From Methylobacterium mesophilicum (lineage in GTDB: Bacteria > Pseudomonadota > Alphaproteobacteria > Rhizobiales > Beijerinckiaceae): a DNA stretch of 64,000 nucleotides. Made by a program: the position numbers and the translations under genes. The notes under the pieces were generated by a model that searched no databases, was not told the DNA's origin, and saw only the letters and a list, made by a program, of their open reading frames with translations. The DNA lies in the NCBI RefSeq assembly GCF_022179445.1, contig NZ_BPQU01000013.1, forward strand, positions 1 through 64,000. The letters are read 5' to 3'. Below, one piece after another: positions 1 to 8,875 of this stretch (position 1 is the stretch's first letter; every line of letters begins with the position of its first letter).

Positions 1-56
1 CTCCCGACCCCTGCTGACGCAGGGGCCACCCTCCCCCGCAGAGGGGGGAGGGAGAC
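1..56. repeat. Partial copy of GC-rich palindromic repeat (type B)
   Basis: The first 56 bases closely match the last part of the repeat at 33643-33811: both read ctcccgaccc, then a small hairpin, then ccaccctcccccgcagag followed by ggggggagggaga. The copy is cut by the window start. A half unit with the same gagggagacgcgct tail lies near 4040-4070. It sits downstream of prfC (which ends at 126 on the minus strand) and could also act in 3' end formation. No gene is visible in 1-125. Confidence 0.7.
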
Positions 57-125
57 GCGCTGGGGTCAAGCTGCGGCCCCCAACCGGCTAAGTTCGGTAA
101 ATCCCCCCACTCCCCCCAAAAAAAA

Positions 126-1739
<1,614 letters not shown>

Positions 1740-1880
1740 GGAGCGAACGCTCTGGGTCGGCACAACGGGAGGGCGTCGCCCGGCGGTGCCGCCTCGGGCG
1801 AGGGTCTCGGCATCGTGTAGCGGCAAGCCCCGGTATTGGCAAAGACGCAGGGAAGCCGGCCTCGGGCTGATCCAGGTCCC

Positions 1881-1986
1881 GGTTTCAAAAGGTCGTTCGA
1901 CCTTTTGCGGGTGAAGGGCGGAGCCCTTCGTCTCTATCAGGGCTCCGCCCTGACAACCCGCCAAAGGGCTGAGCCCTTTGGAAACC
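1881..1986. repeat. 106-bp modular palindromic element with terminal inverted repeats
   Basis: Four nested inverted repeats are visible. The outer ends are GGTTTC-AAAAG and CTTTG-GAAACC. Inside are AAAAGGTCG/CGACCTTTT (1887-1895/1898-1906), AGGGCGGAGCCCT with its exact inverse AGGGCTCCGCCCT (1915-1927/1939-1951), and CCAAAGGGCT/AGCCCTTTGG (1961-1981, one-base loop). The element starts 6 bp beyond the stop of the threonine aldolase gene and lies upstream of prfC. It looks like a repeat-family insertion that may double as a terminator; it encodes nothing obvious. Confidence 0.75.
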
Positions 1987-1991
1987 CAGCC

Positions 1992-3038
1992 TTAGGCCGC
2001 CTCGGCCGCCAGCGCGTGCAAGTCTGCAACCAGGGCGTCCACGCGCGCGGCATCGGCGTCCCAGGCGAACATGAACCGGGCCCCGCCGCCGATGAAGGTG
2101 TAGAACCGCCAGCCCCGCGCCCGCAGCCGCTCCATGGTCGCGGCCGGCATCGCCAGGAAGACGGCGTTGGCCTCTACGGGGAACAGCGCGCGGATCCCCG
2201 GCAGGCCGGCGACGGCCCCGGCGAAGCGCCGGGCGCAGGCATTGCCGTGGGCGGCGTTCCGCAGCCAGGCGCCACTCTCCAGCATGCCGACCCAGGGGGC
2301 GGCCAGGAAGCGCATCTTCGAGGCGAGCTGCCCGGCCTGCTTGCACCGATAGCCGAAATCCTCCGCGAGCTTCGGATCGAAGAACACCACCGCCTCGCCG
2401 GCATGCATGCCGTTCTTGGTGCCGCCGAAGCACAGCACGTCGATCCCGGCCCGCCAGGTCATGTCGGCGGGGCTGCAGCCGAGGCTGGCGCAGGCGTTGG
2501 CGAAGCGCGAGCCGTCCATGTGCAGCGCGAGCCCGAGTTCCCGGCATGTGGCGGACAGCGACCGCAGTTCGGCCAGGGTGTAGACCTGCCCGGTCTCGGT
2601 CGGCTGGGTGATCGTGACCACCCGCGGCCGCGGGAAGTGGATGTCGCTGCGGTTGGTGGCGAGCCCGCGGATCGCCTCCGGGGTGAGCTTGCCGCCCTCG
2701 GTGCGGACCGTGAGCAGCTTGGAGCCGTTGGAGAAGAATTCCGGCGCGCCGCACTCGTCGGTCTCGACATGGGCCGAGTCGGCGCAGATGACGCTGTGAT
2801 AGGATTGGCACAGGGCCGCCAGCGCGAGGGCGTTCGCCGCCGTGCCGTTGAAGGCGAAGAACACCTCGCACTCGGTCTCGAACAGGCGGCGGAACGCGTC
2901 CGCGGCCCGGGCGGTCCAGGCATCCTCGCCATAGGCCGGCGCGTGGCCGCGATTGGCCGCCTCCATGGCGGCCCAGGCCTCCGGGCAGATGCCGGAGTAG
3001 TTGTCGCTGGCGAATTGCTGCGGGTCGTCGTGTTGCAT
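1992..3038 (-). CDS. ltaE: Low-specificity L-threonine aldolase family protein
   Basis: PLP-dependent fold-type I enzyme cleaving L-threonine or L-allo-threonine to glycine and acetaldehyde. The 348-residue product has the typical beginning DNYSGICPEAW, the substrate-site stretch HVETDECGAPEF, and the PLP-lysine motif FGGTKNGMHAGEAV near residue 200. The open frame runs 116 codons further upstream, but through rpsU leader DNA. The ATG at 3038 (MQHDDPQQF) matches the family start. It is transcribed away from rpsU. The acidic HVETDE region is common to bacterial threonine aldolases; the exact stereo-preference cannot be read. Confidence 0.88.
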   Translation of the reverse strand: MQHDDPQQFASDNYSGICPEAWAAMEAANRGHAPAYGEDAWTARAADAFRRLFETECEVFFAFNGTAANALALAALCQSYHSVICADSAHVETDECGAPEFFSNGSKLLTVRTEGGKLTPEAIRGLATNRSDIHFPRPRVVTITQPTETGQVYTLAELRSLSATCRELGLALHMDGSRFANACASLGCSPADMTWRAGIDVLCFGGTKNGMHAGEAVVFFDPKLAEDFGYRCKQAGQLASKMRFLAAPWVGMLESGAWLRNAAHGNACARRFAGAVAGLPGIRALFPVEANAVFLAMPAATMERLRARGWRFYTFIGGGARFMFAWDADAARVDALVADLHALAAEAA

Positions 3039-3187
3039 CCGCACAGCGTAGATCCGCGTCCGATCGCCTTGCAATCCGGCTTCGCCCCAAATCGAGCCCA
3101 AGCAGGGCTGCCGCGCGTCGAACCGGTATCCGGCCCGCCACGCCGGATTTCGAGATGCCCGCTGCGAAGATCGCTGCTGCGAAGATG

Positions 3188-3216
3188 TTGGAACTGGTTC
3201 GCGCTTGGTGTAGAAG
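3188..3216 (+). promoter_or_regulatory. Candidate housekeeping promoter of rpsU
   Basis: TTGGAA at 3188-3193 and TAGAAG at 3211-3216 are separated by 17 bp, a fair match to a sigma-70-type promoter. A start site a few bases downstream would give a leader of roughly 140 nt containing the large hairpin at 3248-3306. The call rests on sequence resemblance only. Confidence 0.3.
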
Positions 3217-3247
3217 GCGCGCCAAGGCGTGGGCTCCACGCCGATTC

Positions 3248-3306
3248 GGAAACCGACGTTCCCGTCCCTCCCGGGTGCTCCCGGGCGAGGGACGTTGCCG
3301 GTTTCC
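3248..3306 (+). promoter_or_regulatory. Long hairpin in the rpsU 5' leader
   Basis: GGAAACCG at 3248-3255 pairs with CGGTTTCC ending at 3306. Inside, ACGT and CCCTC on the left pair with GAGGGACGT on the right, around a CCCGGG/CCCGGG core. The structure ends 54 nt before the TTG start of rpsU. It may regulate S21 expression, stabilise the mRNA, or be another intergenic palindrome; sequence alone does not decide. Confidence 0.45.
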
Positions 3307-3360
3307 AGATCGGCGGCGGGCTGCGCAAGCCCCAAATCCAGGTCCAGAGGATCAAGTCCG

Positions 3361-3699
3361 TTGCAGGTACTCGTTCGCGATAACAACGTCGATCAGGCGC
3401 TCCGCGTCCTCAAGAAGAAGATGCAGCGTGAGGGCATCTTCCGCGAGATGAAGCAGCGCAAGGCGTATGAGAAGCCGTCCGTGCGCAAGGCGCGCGAGAA
3501 GGCGGAAGCCGTCCGCCGCGCCCGCAAGCAGGCGCGCAAGACCGCGATCCGCGAGGGCCTGATCGCCGCTCCGAAGCCGAAGCCCCGTTTCCCGGCCGGC
3601 AGCCGTCGCCCCGGCTTCCCGTCGCCGAGCGCGGCCCCGTCGCAGCAGGGCGGCAACGCCTCCGGCCAGGTCGCGGTGACCCCGGCGCCCGTCGTCTAA
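3361..3699 (+). CDS. rpsU: 30S ribosomal protein bS21
   Basis: Small-subunit ribosomal protein involved in translation initiation. The 112-residue product begins at TTG (3361), giving (M)[15 protein letters not shown], preceded by an AGAGGA Shine-Dalgarno-like sequence about 10 nt upstream. No in-frame ATG lies closer than position 3229, which would add 44 residues of leader translation. The S21 core ([17 protein letters not shown], then basic KPSVRKARE) covers about residues 1-68. A Pro/Gly/Ser-rich tail of about 40 residues follows and makes the protein longer than E. coli S21 (71 residues). A strong terminator follows. Confidence 0.93.
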   Translation: MQVLVRDNNVDQALRVLKKKMQREGIFREMKQRKAYEKPSVRKAREKAEAVRRARKQARKTAIREGLIAAPKPKPRFPAGSRRPGFPSPSAAPSQQGGNASGQVAVTPAPVV

Positions 3700-3722
3700 G
3701 ACGCTCTATCCTGAACGGCAGA

Positions 3723-3755
3723 AGCCCGGACCGCGCGAGCGGCCGGGCTTTTTGC
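3723..3755 (+). terminator. Rho-independent terminator of rpsU
   Basis: AAGCCCGG at 3723-3730 and CCGGGCTT at 3744-3751 form a stem around a GC-rich loop, followed directly by TTTTT. It lies 24 bp after the rpsU stop codon. Confidence 0.85.
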
Positions 3756-4148
3756 GTTTGGTTTGGCTGGGATCGGCGTCGGCCGGGGGGCGGTGACGCA
3801 ATGCGCCGTCGAGGATTACGACTCTATCGTTCGGTGCAACGCACAGGATCCTTGCCGGAGGCATGGGCTCTTCGAGCGCTCGCCGCCGAAGTGGATACCG
3901 GTTCGACGTAAGCGAGCGCGTTGCATCAAGGACTTAGAGCCGTTCCCGGTCGCAGCGCGACCGGGAACGGCTCTAGTCTCTTCGCGTGCGTCGACGCATT
4001 AATGTCGGCAGAATCCACGGGAGACACCGCGGTGCTCCCTCACCCCTCTGCGGGGGAGGGAGACGCGCTCGGGGCCGCCGTTGGTTCTCATCCGGCGGCG
4101 GGGCGTGAACATCTGAGCTTCGCGGAGGAAGGAGCACGTGCCCCCGAC
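3756..4148. other. Gene-free gap made mostly of repeat sequence
   Basis: About 390 bp without a convincing gene. It contains a Rhizobiales RIME-like stretch ccgaagtggataccggttcg (about 3886-3905), the perfect 18-bp hairpin at 3935-3975, and half of the type B repeat (ctctgcgggggagggaga, about 4050-4067). Short open frames here are low-quality and cross these palindromes. Confidence 0.6.
3935..3975. repeat. Perfect 18-bp inverted repeat with 5-nt loop
   Basis: TAGAGCCGTTCCCGGTCG (3935-3952) is exactly inverted at 3958-3975 around the loop CAGCG. No T-run follows on either strand. This form is typical of interspersed palindromic repeats in Methylobacterium and related genomes rather than of a simple terminator. 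Confidence 0.75.
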
Positions 4149-4541
4149 TCAAGCCGCCTTGGCGGCCATCGTGGCGTGCTCGGCCTGGACCAGCACGTCG
4201 AGCGCCCGCCAGGGCTTCTGCATGTAGACCGTCTGATCGGGCAGGCGCGCGTCGCGGCTCGCTCCGGAGGTGACGACCACGCGCACATCCGGCCAGCGCC
4301 GCTCGACCGCCTGGGCGAGCGACACGCCGTCCATGGCACCGGGCAGGCGAATGTCGGCGAACAGCAGGGCCACGGTGACGTCGGATCGCTCCAGGACCGA
4401 GAGCGCAGCTTCGGCGCTCTCGCAGGCGATCACGCCCAGATCGCTTTCCTCCAGGACCGCGGTCGCGAGGTGGCGCACGGCCGCGTCGTCCTCCACCACA
4501 AGCGCCACGGGGGCGGAACACTCGGGCTGTGCGCGATCCAT
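4149..4541 (-). CDS. Single-domain response regulator (REC only)
   Basis: A 130-residue stand-alone receiver domain. The acidic pair is in VVEDDAAV (residues 21-22 region), the phospho-acceptor Asp in LLFADIRLPG, the switch Thr in VVVTSGAS and the conserved Lys in YMQKPW. There is no output domain, so it probably works by protein contact or as a phosphate relay, as in CheY/DivK-type proteins. The ATG at 4541 has GCAGGAG six bases upstream; a longer frame begins at 4625 without a better ribosome site. No kinase gene is adjacent, so the partner is unknown. Confidence 0.85.
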   Translation of the reverse strand: MDRAQPECSAPVALVVEDDAAVRHLATAVLEESDLGVIACESAEAALSVLERSDVTVALLFADIRLPGAMDGVSLAQAVERRWPDVRVVVTSGASRDARLPDQTVYMQKPWRALDVLVQAEHATMAAKAA

Positions 4542-4859
4542 ATCAGTCTCCTGCGGTTCGGTCGTGTGAACCCCTTTTCGGGTCCCGGCCTCATTGATGG
4601 ACCGGTGATTCCCCGATTCGGCCATGCTGGCCTGCCAAGAGCCGGCTCACAAGTGTCAGGGTGGTCGGGCAGACCATGCCCGCTCCGCGATCAGGCCGCA
4701 CCAATTTTGGCCCGAACGCTTGAAAATGGCGCAGCTGGGTCCCGGTTAAGAAACTGTTCACCCGTGTGGACCGACTGTTAATCTCACGCTTGAGGCGTTT
4801 GCCCCATTCCGGGGGACATCGCCTGGATCGTACGGACCAGGGAAGGATCGACGTCCGAC

Positions 4860-5648
4860 ATGTGCCGTTTCCTCGCCTATAGCGGTGAGCCGGTCTTTCT
4901 CTCGGACCTGGTCTGCGCGCCGACGCATTCGCTGGTGCACCAGTCCCTGCACGCCGACGAAGGGAAAACCGAGACCAACGGCGATGGTTTCGGCATCGGC
5001 TGGTACGGCGAGCGTCCCGAGCCCGGCGTCTATCGCGACATCTCCCCGGCCTGGTCGGACGAGAACCTCACCAACCTGTGCGGCCAGGTCCGGGCGCGAA
5101 CCTTCTTCGCCCACGTGCGCGCCTCGACCGGCACCGCCACCGCCCGGGCGAATTGCCACCCGTTCGTCTACGGGCGGCATCTGTTCATGCACAACGGCCA
5201 GATCGGCGGCTACCACCGTATCAAACGTCGGCTGGAGGCCCTGATCCCGGACGCCTTCTACGATCACCGGCGCGGCAGCACGGATTCCGAGGCGATCTTC
5301 CTGCTGGCCCTGGCCAACGGCCTCGAGCAGGACCCGGTCGGCGCGATGGCCCGTACCCTGGAGACGATCCGCGCCCTGATGAAGGAGGCCAACGTCTCCG
5401 AGCCGTTGCGCTTCACCGCCCTGCTGACGGATGGCGAGACCCTCACCGCCTATCGCTGGGCCTGCGACGGCCGGCCCCCGAGCCTGTATTATCGCGACGG
5501 ACCGGGCGGGATCGTCGTCGTCTCCGAGCCGATCGACGGCTGCCGCGAGGGCTGGCAGGTCGTCCCGAAGGGCGGCACGCTCCGGGCCCGCCACGGCACC
5601 ACGACCACCGTGACCGTTCCGGAGTCCACCCGCTCCCGGGCCGCCTGA
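4860..5648 (+). CDS. Class II glutamine amidotransferase (YafJ/EgtC-like)
   Basis: An N-terminal nucleophile amidotransferase-like protein of 262 residues. Cys2 ([11 protein letters not shown]) is the expected catalytic residue after Met removal. The glutamine-site elements [26 protein letters not shown] and MHNGQIGGY are all present. The whole protein is one Ntn domain with no synthetase domain, so the acceptor of ammonia is unknown. EgtC (gamma-glutamyl hydrolase in ergothioneine synthesis) shares this fold, but no other egt genes are nearby, so I keep the family-level name. Confidence 0.85.
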   Translation: MCRFLAYSGEPVFLSDLVCAPTHSLVHQSLHADEGKTETNGDGFGIGWYGERPEPGVYRDISPAWSDENLTNLCGQVRARTFFAHVRASTGTATARANCHPFVYGRHLFMHNGQIGGYHRIKRRLEALIPDAFYDHRRGSTDSEAIFLLALANGLEQDPVGAMARTLETIRALMKEANVSEPLRFTALLTDGETLTAYRWACDGRPPSLYYRDGPGGIVVVSEPIDGCREGWQVVPKGGTLRARHGTTTTVTVPESTRSRAA

Positions 5649-5769
5649 CCGGGCGCCGGCCGTCACCGTCCTGGTGCGGCGTCAGCCATGCTCGGAACGG
5701 GATTGTCGATCCGCTTCACGTTGCCACATGTCGGCCACGGCCGATCCTGCGGCCGAGCGGGAATTGACG

Positions 5770-7203
5770 ATGTATCCGGATACCGAGCTTCACATTGCCG
5801 GACGCTGGCGCACGGGCGCCGACCGAGAGACCCTGGGCGTCCTGAATCCGGCCACGGGCGAGACGATCGGCCAATGCGCGGTCGCCACCAAGGCGGATCT
5901 GGACGAAGCGCTCGCGGCTGCCGCGCGGGCCTTCCCGGCCTGGCGGAAGGTGTCGCCGTTCGAGCGCGGCAAGCTGATGCGCAAGGCCGCCGACCTGCTG
6001 CGCAGCCGCGCCGACGAGATCGCCCGCATCATGACCCTGGAGCAGGGCAAGCCGCTGGCCGAGGCGCGGGTCGAGACCCTGGCGGCCGCCGACGTGATCG
6101 ACTGGTTCGCCGAGGAGGGTAAGCGCGCCTACGGCCGCGTCATCCCGGCCCGCGCCGACGGCGTGCTGCAGGCGGTGGTGCGCGAGCCGGTCGGCCCGGT
6201 CGCCTGCTTCACGCCCTGGAACTTCCCGATCAACCAGGCGGTCCGCAAGATCTCGGCGGCGCTCTGCACAGGCTGTACGGTGATCCTGAAGGGTCCCGAG
6301 GACACGCCGGCGAGCTGCGCGGCGCTGGTCCGCGCCTTCCTGGACGCCGGCATCCCGGGTGACGCCCTTTCGCTGGTCTACGGCGACCCGGCGACGATCT
6401 CGGCCTACCTGATCCCCCACCCGGTGATCCGCAAGATCTCGTTCACCGGCTCGACGGTGGTGGGCAAGAAGCTCGCGGCGCTGGCCGGCGAGCACATGAA
6501 GCGCGCCACCATGGAACTCGGCGGCCACGCTCCGGTGATCGTGTTCGGCGATGCCGACGTGGAGAAGGCCGTGTCGGTCCTGGCCCCGTCGAAGTTCCGC
6601 AACGCCGGCCAGGTCTGCGTGTCGCCCACCCGCTTCCTGGTGCACGATTCGGTGTTCGACCGGTTCGTCGAGGGCTTCACCAGCTACGCCAAGGGCGCGA
6701 AGGTCGGCGACGGCCTGGATCCGGACACCAAGATGGGCCCGCTGATCCACGGGCGGCGCCTGGAGGCCATCGAGGCGCTCACCGCCGACGCCGAATCGGC
6801 CGGGGCGTCGCTGCGGGCCGGCGGCAAGCGCATCGGCAACCGCGGCAACTTCTTCGAGCCGACGGTCTTCACCGAGGTGCCGCTGACCGCCCGGATGATG
6901 AACGAGGAGCCGTTCGGCCCGGTCGCGATGATCAACCGCTTCTCGGAGGACGAGGAGGCGCTCACCGAGGCCAACCGCCTGCCCTACGGGCTCGCGGCCT
7001 ACGCCTACACTAGGTCGGCCGAGCGGGCCGCCAAGGTCTCGCACGGGGTGGAGAGCGGGATGATCTCGATCAACCACCACGGCATCGCCCTGCCGGAGAC
7101 GCCCTTCGGCGGCGTCAAGGAATCCGGCTACGGCAGCGAGGGCGGCTCGGAGGCGCTCGACGCCTACCTGGTGACCAAGTTCGTCACCCAGGCCAACTTC
7201 TGA
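5770..7203 (+). CDS. NAD(P)-dependent aldehyde dehydrogenase, succinate-semialdehyde type
   Basis: A 477-residue aldehyde dehydrogenase oxidising an aldehyde to its acid. The cofactor-binding FTPWNFP motif is near residue 148 and [10 protein letters not shown] near 225. The general base Glu lies in MELGGHAP, the catalytic Cys in [11 protein letters not shown], and EEPFGPVAM closes the active site. Overall sequence style is that of GabD-like NAD-dependent succinate-semialdehyde dehydrogenases, but substrate is not proven. Start ATG 5770 ([13 protein letters not shown]) fits the family; an in-frame ATG at 5728 would add 14 residues. Confidence 0.88.
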   Translation: MYPDTELHIAGRWRTGADRETLGVLNPATGETIGQCAVATKADLDEALAAAARAFPAWRKVSPFERGKLMRKAADLLRSRADEIARIMTLEQGKPLAEARVETLAAADVIDWFAEEGKRAYGRVIPARADGVLQAVVREPVGPVACFTPWNFPINQAVRKISAALCTGCTVILKGPEDTPASCAALVRAFLDAGIPGDALSLVYGDPATISAYLIPHPVIRKISFTGSTVVGKKLAALAGEHMKRATMELGGHAPVIVFGDADVEKAVSVLAPSKFRNAGQVCVSPTRFLVHDSVFDRFVEGFTSYAKGAKVGDGLDPDTKMGPLIHGRRLEAIEALTADAESAGASLRAGGKRIGNRGNFFEPTVFTEVPLTARMMNEEPFGPVAMINRFSEDEEALTEANRLPYGLAAYAYTRSAERAAKVSHGVESGMISINHHGIALPETPFGGVKESGYGSEGGSEALDAYLVTKFVTQANF

Positions 7204-7210
7204 CGCCGGC

Positions 7211-7239
7211 TCGGCGCGCCGCTGCGGGCGGCGCGCCGA
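7211..7239. terminator. Bidirectional hairpin between convergent genes
   Basis: TCGGCGCGCCG at 7211-7221 is perfectly inverted at 7229-7239 around a 7-nt loop. It fills most of the 42-bp gap between the aldehyde dehydrogenase (plus) and slyX (minus). There is no clear T-run, so its efficiency as a terminator is uncertain. Confidence 0.5.
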
Positions 7240-7245
7240 CGCGCA

Positions 7246-7452
7246 TCAGTAATGCGGCGGCGGCGGCTCGGGCCCGCGCGGTGCGGACCGGGCGGCCGCC
7301 TCCTCGACCTGATCGCGCAACGCGTCGACCTGGCGGACGAGCCGGTCGATCACCCGCCACTGCTCCGTGACGGTGCGGTTCAGATCCTCGATCGTCGAAT
7401 CCTGCTCGGTGAGGCGCATCTCCAGGCGGTCGATGCGGGTTGGGTCGTCCAT
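7246..7452 (-). CDS. slyX: SlyX family protein
   Basis: A 68-residue coiled-coil protein: DRLEMRLTEQDSTIEDLNRT followed by a helical segment with regular Leu/Val spacing (VIDRLVRQVDALRDQV) and the typical Pro-rich end GPEPPPPHY. The molecular role of SlyX is not known. The ATG at 7452 has GGAGACC upstream. The frame stays open much further upstream on the minus strand, but that sequence is opposite the diguanylate cyclase gene frame and has no protein-like character. Confidence 0.85.
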   Translation of the reverse strand: MDDPTRIDRLEMRLTEQDSTIEDLNRTVTEQWRVIDRLVRQVDALRDQVEEAAARSAPRGPEPPPPHY

Positions 7453-7514
7453 GGCCGGTCTCCAGTCCGGCCCGCGATACCGCATCCGCGGCCGTTTTCC
7501 GACCGGGCCTGTTT

Positions 7515-8663
7515 TCAGGCCGCCTGCACCCGTTCGGCCACCACGACCCGGTCGCGACCGCCGTGCTTGGCGACGTAGAGGGCGGCGTCGGCCCGATGCA
7601 TCAGGGCCTCGAAACTGATCCCGTCCCGGGCCTGTGCGATCCCGATGCTGACGCTGACCCGCAGGTCCGGCAATTCCGGCACCGACAGCCCCGCGAAGGT
7701 GCGGCGCACCTCCTCCGCGCGGGCCAGGGCCTCGGCAGGCGAGACGTCGGGCAGCAGGCAGGCGAACTCCTCGCCGCCGAGCCGGCCGAGCATCGCTTCC
7801 CGGGGCAGCAGGGATGCGGCCATGGCGCAGAACCCCACCAGCACCGCGTCGCCGACCGCGTGGCCGTGGACATCGTTGACCGCCTTGAACCGGTCGAGGT
7901 CGAACAGGAGCAGGGCCGCGTCCCGGCGCGAAGCGAGCACCGCCTCCGCGGCCCCCGTGAAGGCCCGGCGATTGGATATGCCGGTGAGCGGGTCCGTCGC
8001 GGCGGCGATGCGCTGCTCGCGCTCGGCCCGCTCCTTCACAAGAGCCATGCAGGTGAAGGCCAGGGCGATCGAGAACAACAGCGTGACGAAGCACAGGATC
8101 GCCACCCAGGGCGAGGTCAGCGGGTTCAACCGGGGCGGCGGCGGCGCCAGCAGGGTCGACGGGATCCGCAGCAGGTAGAAGGCGGCGTGCAAGCCCAGCG
8201 TGGTCTCGGCCGCCACGCGCGACGCGAGACGCTCCTGCCGCCCCCGCCAGAACTCCACGGCCGCGTCGCCCGTATAGAACGCCGCCACCGCGGACGCGTA
8301 CACGATCCGGGCCTCGATCGATCCGTAGAAGGCCGGCACCAGGCAGAGCACGCACCAGATCGCCGCACCCACGAGCGCCAGGCCGATCCGGACCGGTCGC
8401 CCCTCGAACGAGCGGACACCGCTCCAGATCAGCCCGTAGGCCGCCAGCACCACGGCATTGGACACCGCGATGGACACGAGGTCGGAGATCTGGCCGCGCA
8501 GGGCGAGGCCGCCGGAGCCGACCGCGCCGAGGATATGCGCCGCGCCCCACAGCGCCAGGGCGTGCGAACCCGGCGCCTGCCGCCACGACAGAACGAACAG
8601 CGTGCCGACCAGCAAGGTCATCACGGAACTGACGATCAGCAGGGTGGCTGGATCGAGATGCAC
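7515..8663 (-). CDS. Membrane diguanylate cyclase (GGDEF)
   Basis: Makes the second messenger c-di-GMP from two GTP. The N-terminal ~220 residues hold about six hydrophobic segments acting as a membrane sensor of unknown ligand. A linker ending in ATDPLTGISNRRAF leads into the GGDEF domain. The active-site loop reads GGEEF near residue 293 and DLDRFKAVND provides metal ligands. An RxxD inhibitory site is not apparent at the usual spot. The start is GTG (MHLDPATL) with a weak ribosome site. No EAL domain is present. Confidence 0.9.
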   Translation of the reverse strand: MHLDPATLLIVSSVMTLLVGTLFVLSWRQAPGSHALALWGAAHILGAVGSGGLALRGQISDLVSIAVSNAVVLAAYGLIWSGVRSFEGRPVRIGLALVGAAIWCVLCLVPAFYGSIEARIVYASAVAAFYTGDAAVEFWRGRQERLASRVAAETTLGLHAAFYLLRIPSTLLAPPPPRLNPLTSPWVAILCFVTLLFSIALAFTCMALVKERAEREQRIAAATDPLTGISNRRAFTGAAEAVLASRRDAALLLFDLDRFKAVNDVHGHAVGDAVLVGFCAMAASLLPREAMLGRLGGEEFACLLPDVSPAEALARAEEVRRTFAGLSVPELPDLRVSVSIGIAQARDGISFEALMHRADAALYVAKHGGRDRVVVAERVQAA

Positions 8664-8875
8664 GGCTTTCTATCAGTCTCCGATACGGACGATAGCATAA
8701 GCCGTCTGGTATTGACCGGCTCGCGAGGCTTGAGCCGGCTTAATTCGCAGCAGCGCGACGAAAATACCGCGCGGTTGTTTACGATTCGGCAAGGTGGATA
8801 TCGGCGGCGGCGAGCACCGCCGCATTCTCCTGCGGCTCGGGGCTCGCTTCAGGCGCCCCGGAGGGACGCGGCGAC

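Noticed and set aside
5770..7203. GABA-shunt gene (gabD) symbol
   Set aside because: The sequence fits the subgroup, but there is no gabT nearby and no way to confirm the substrate.
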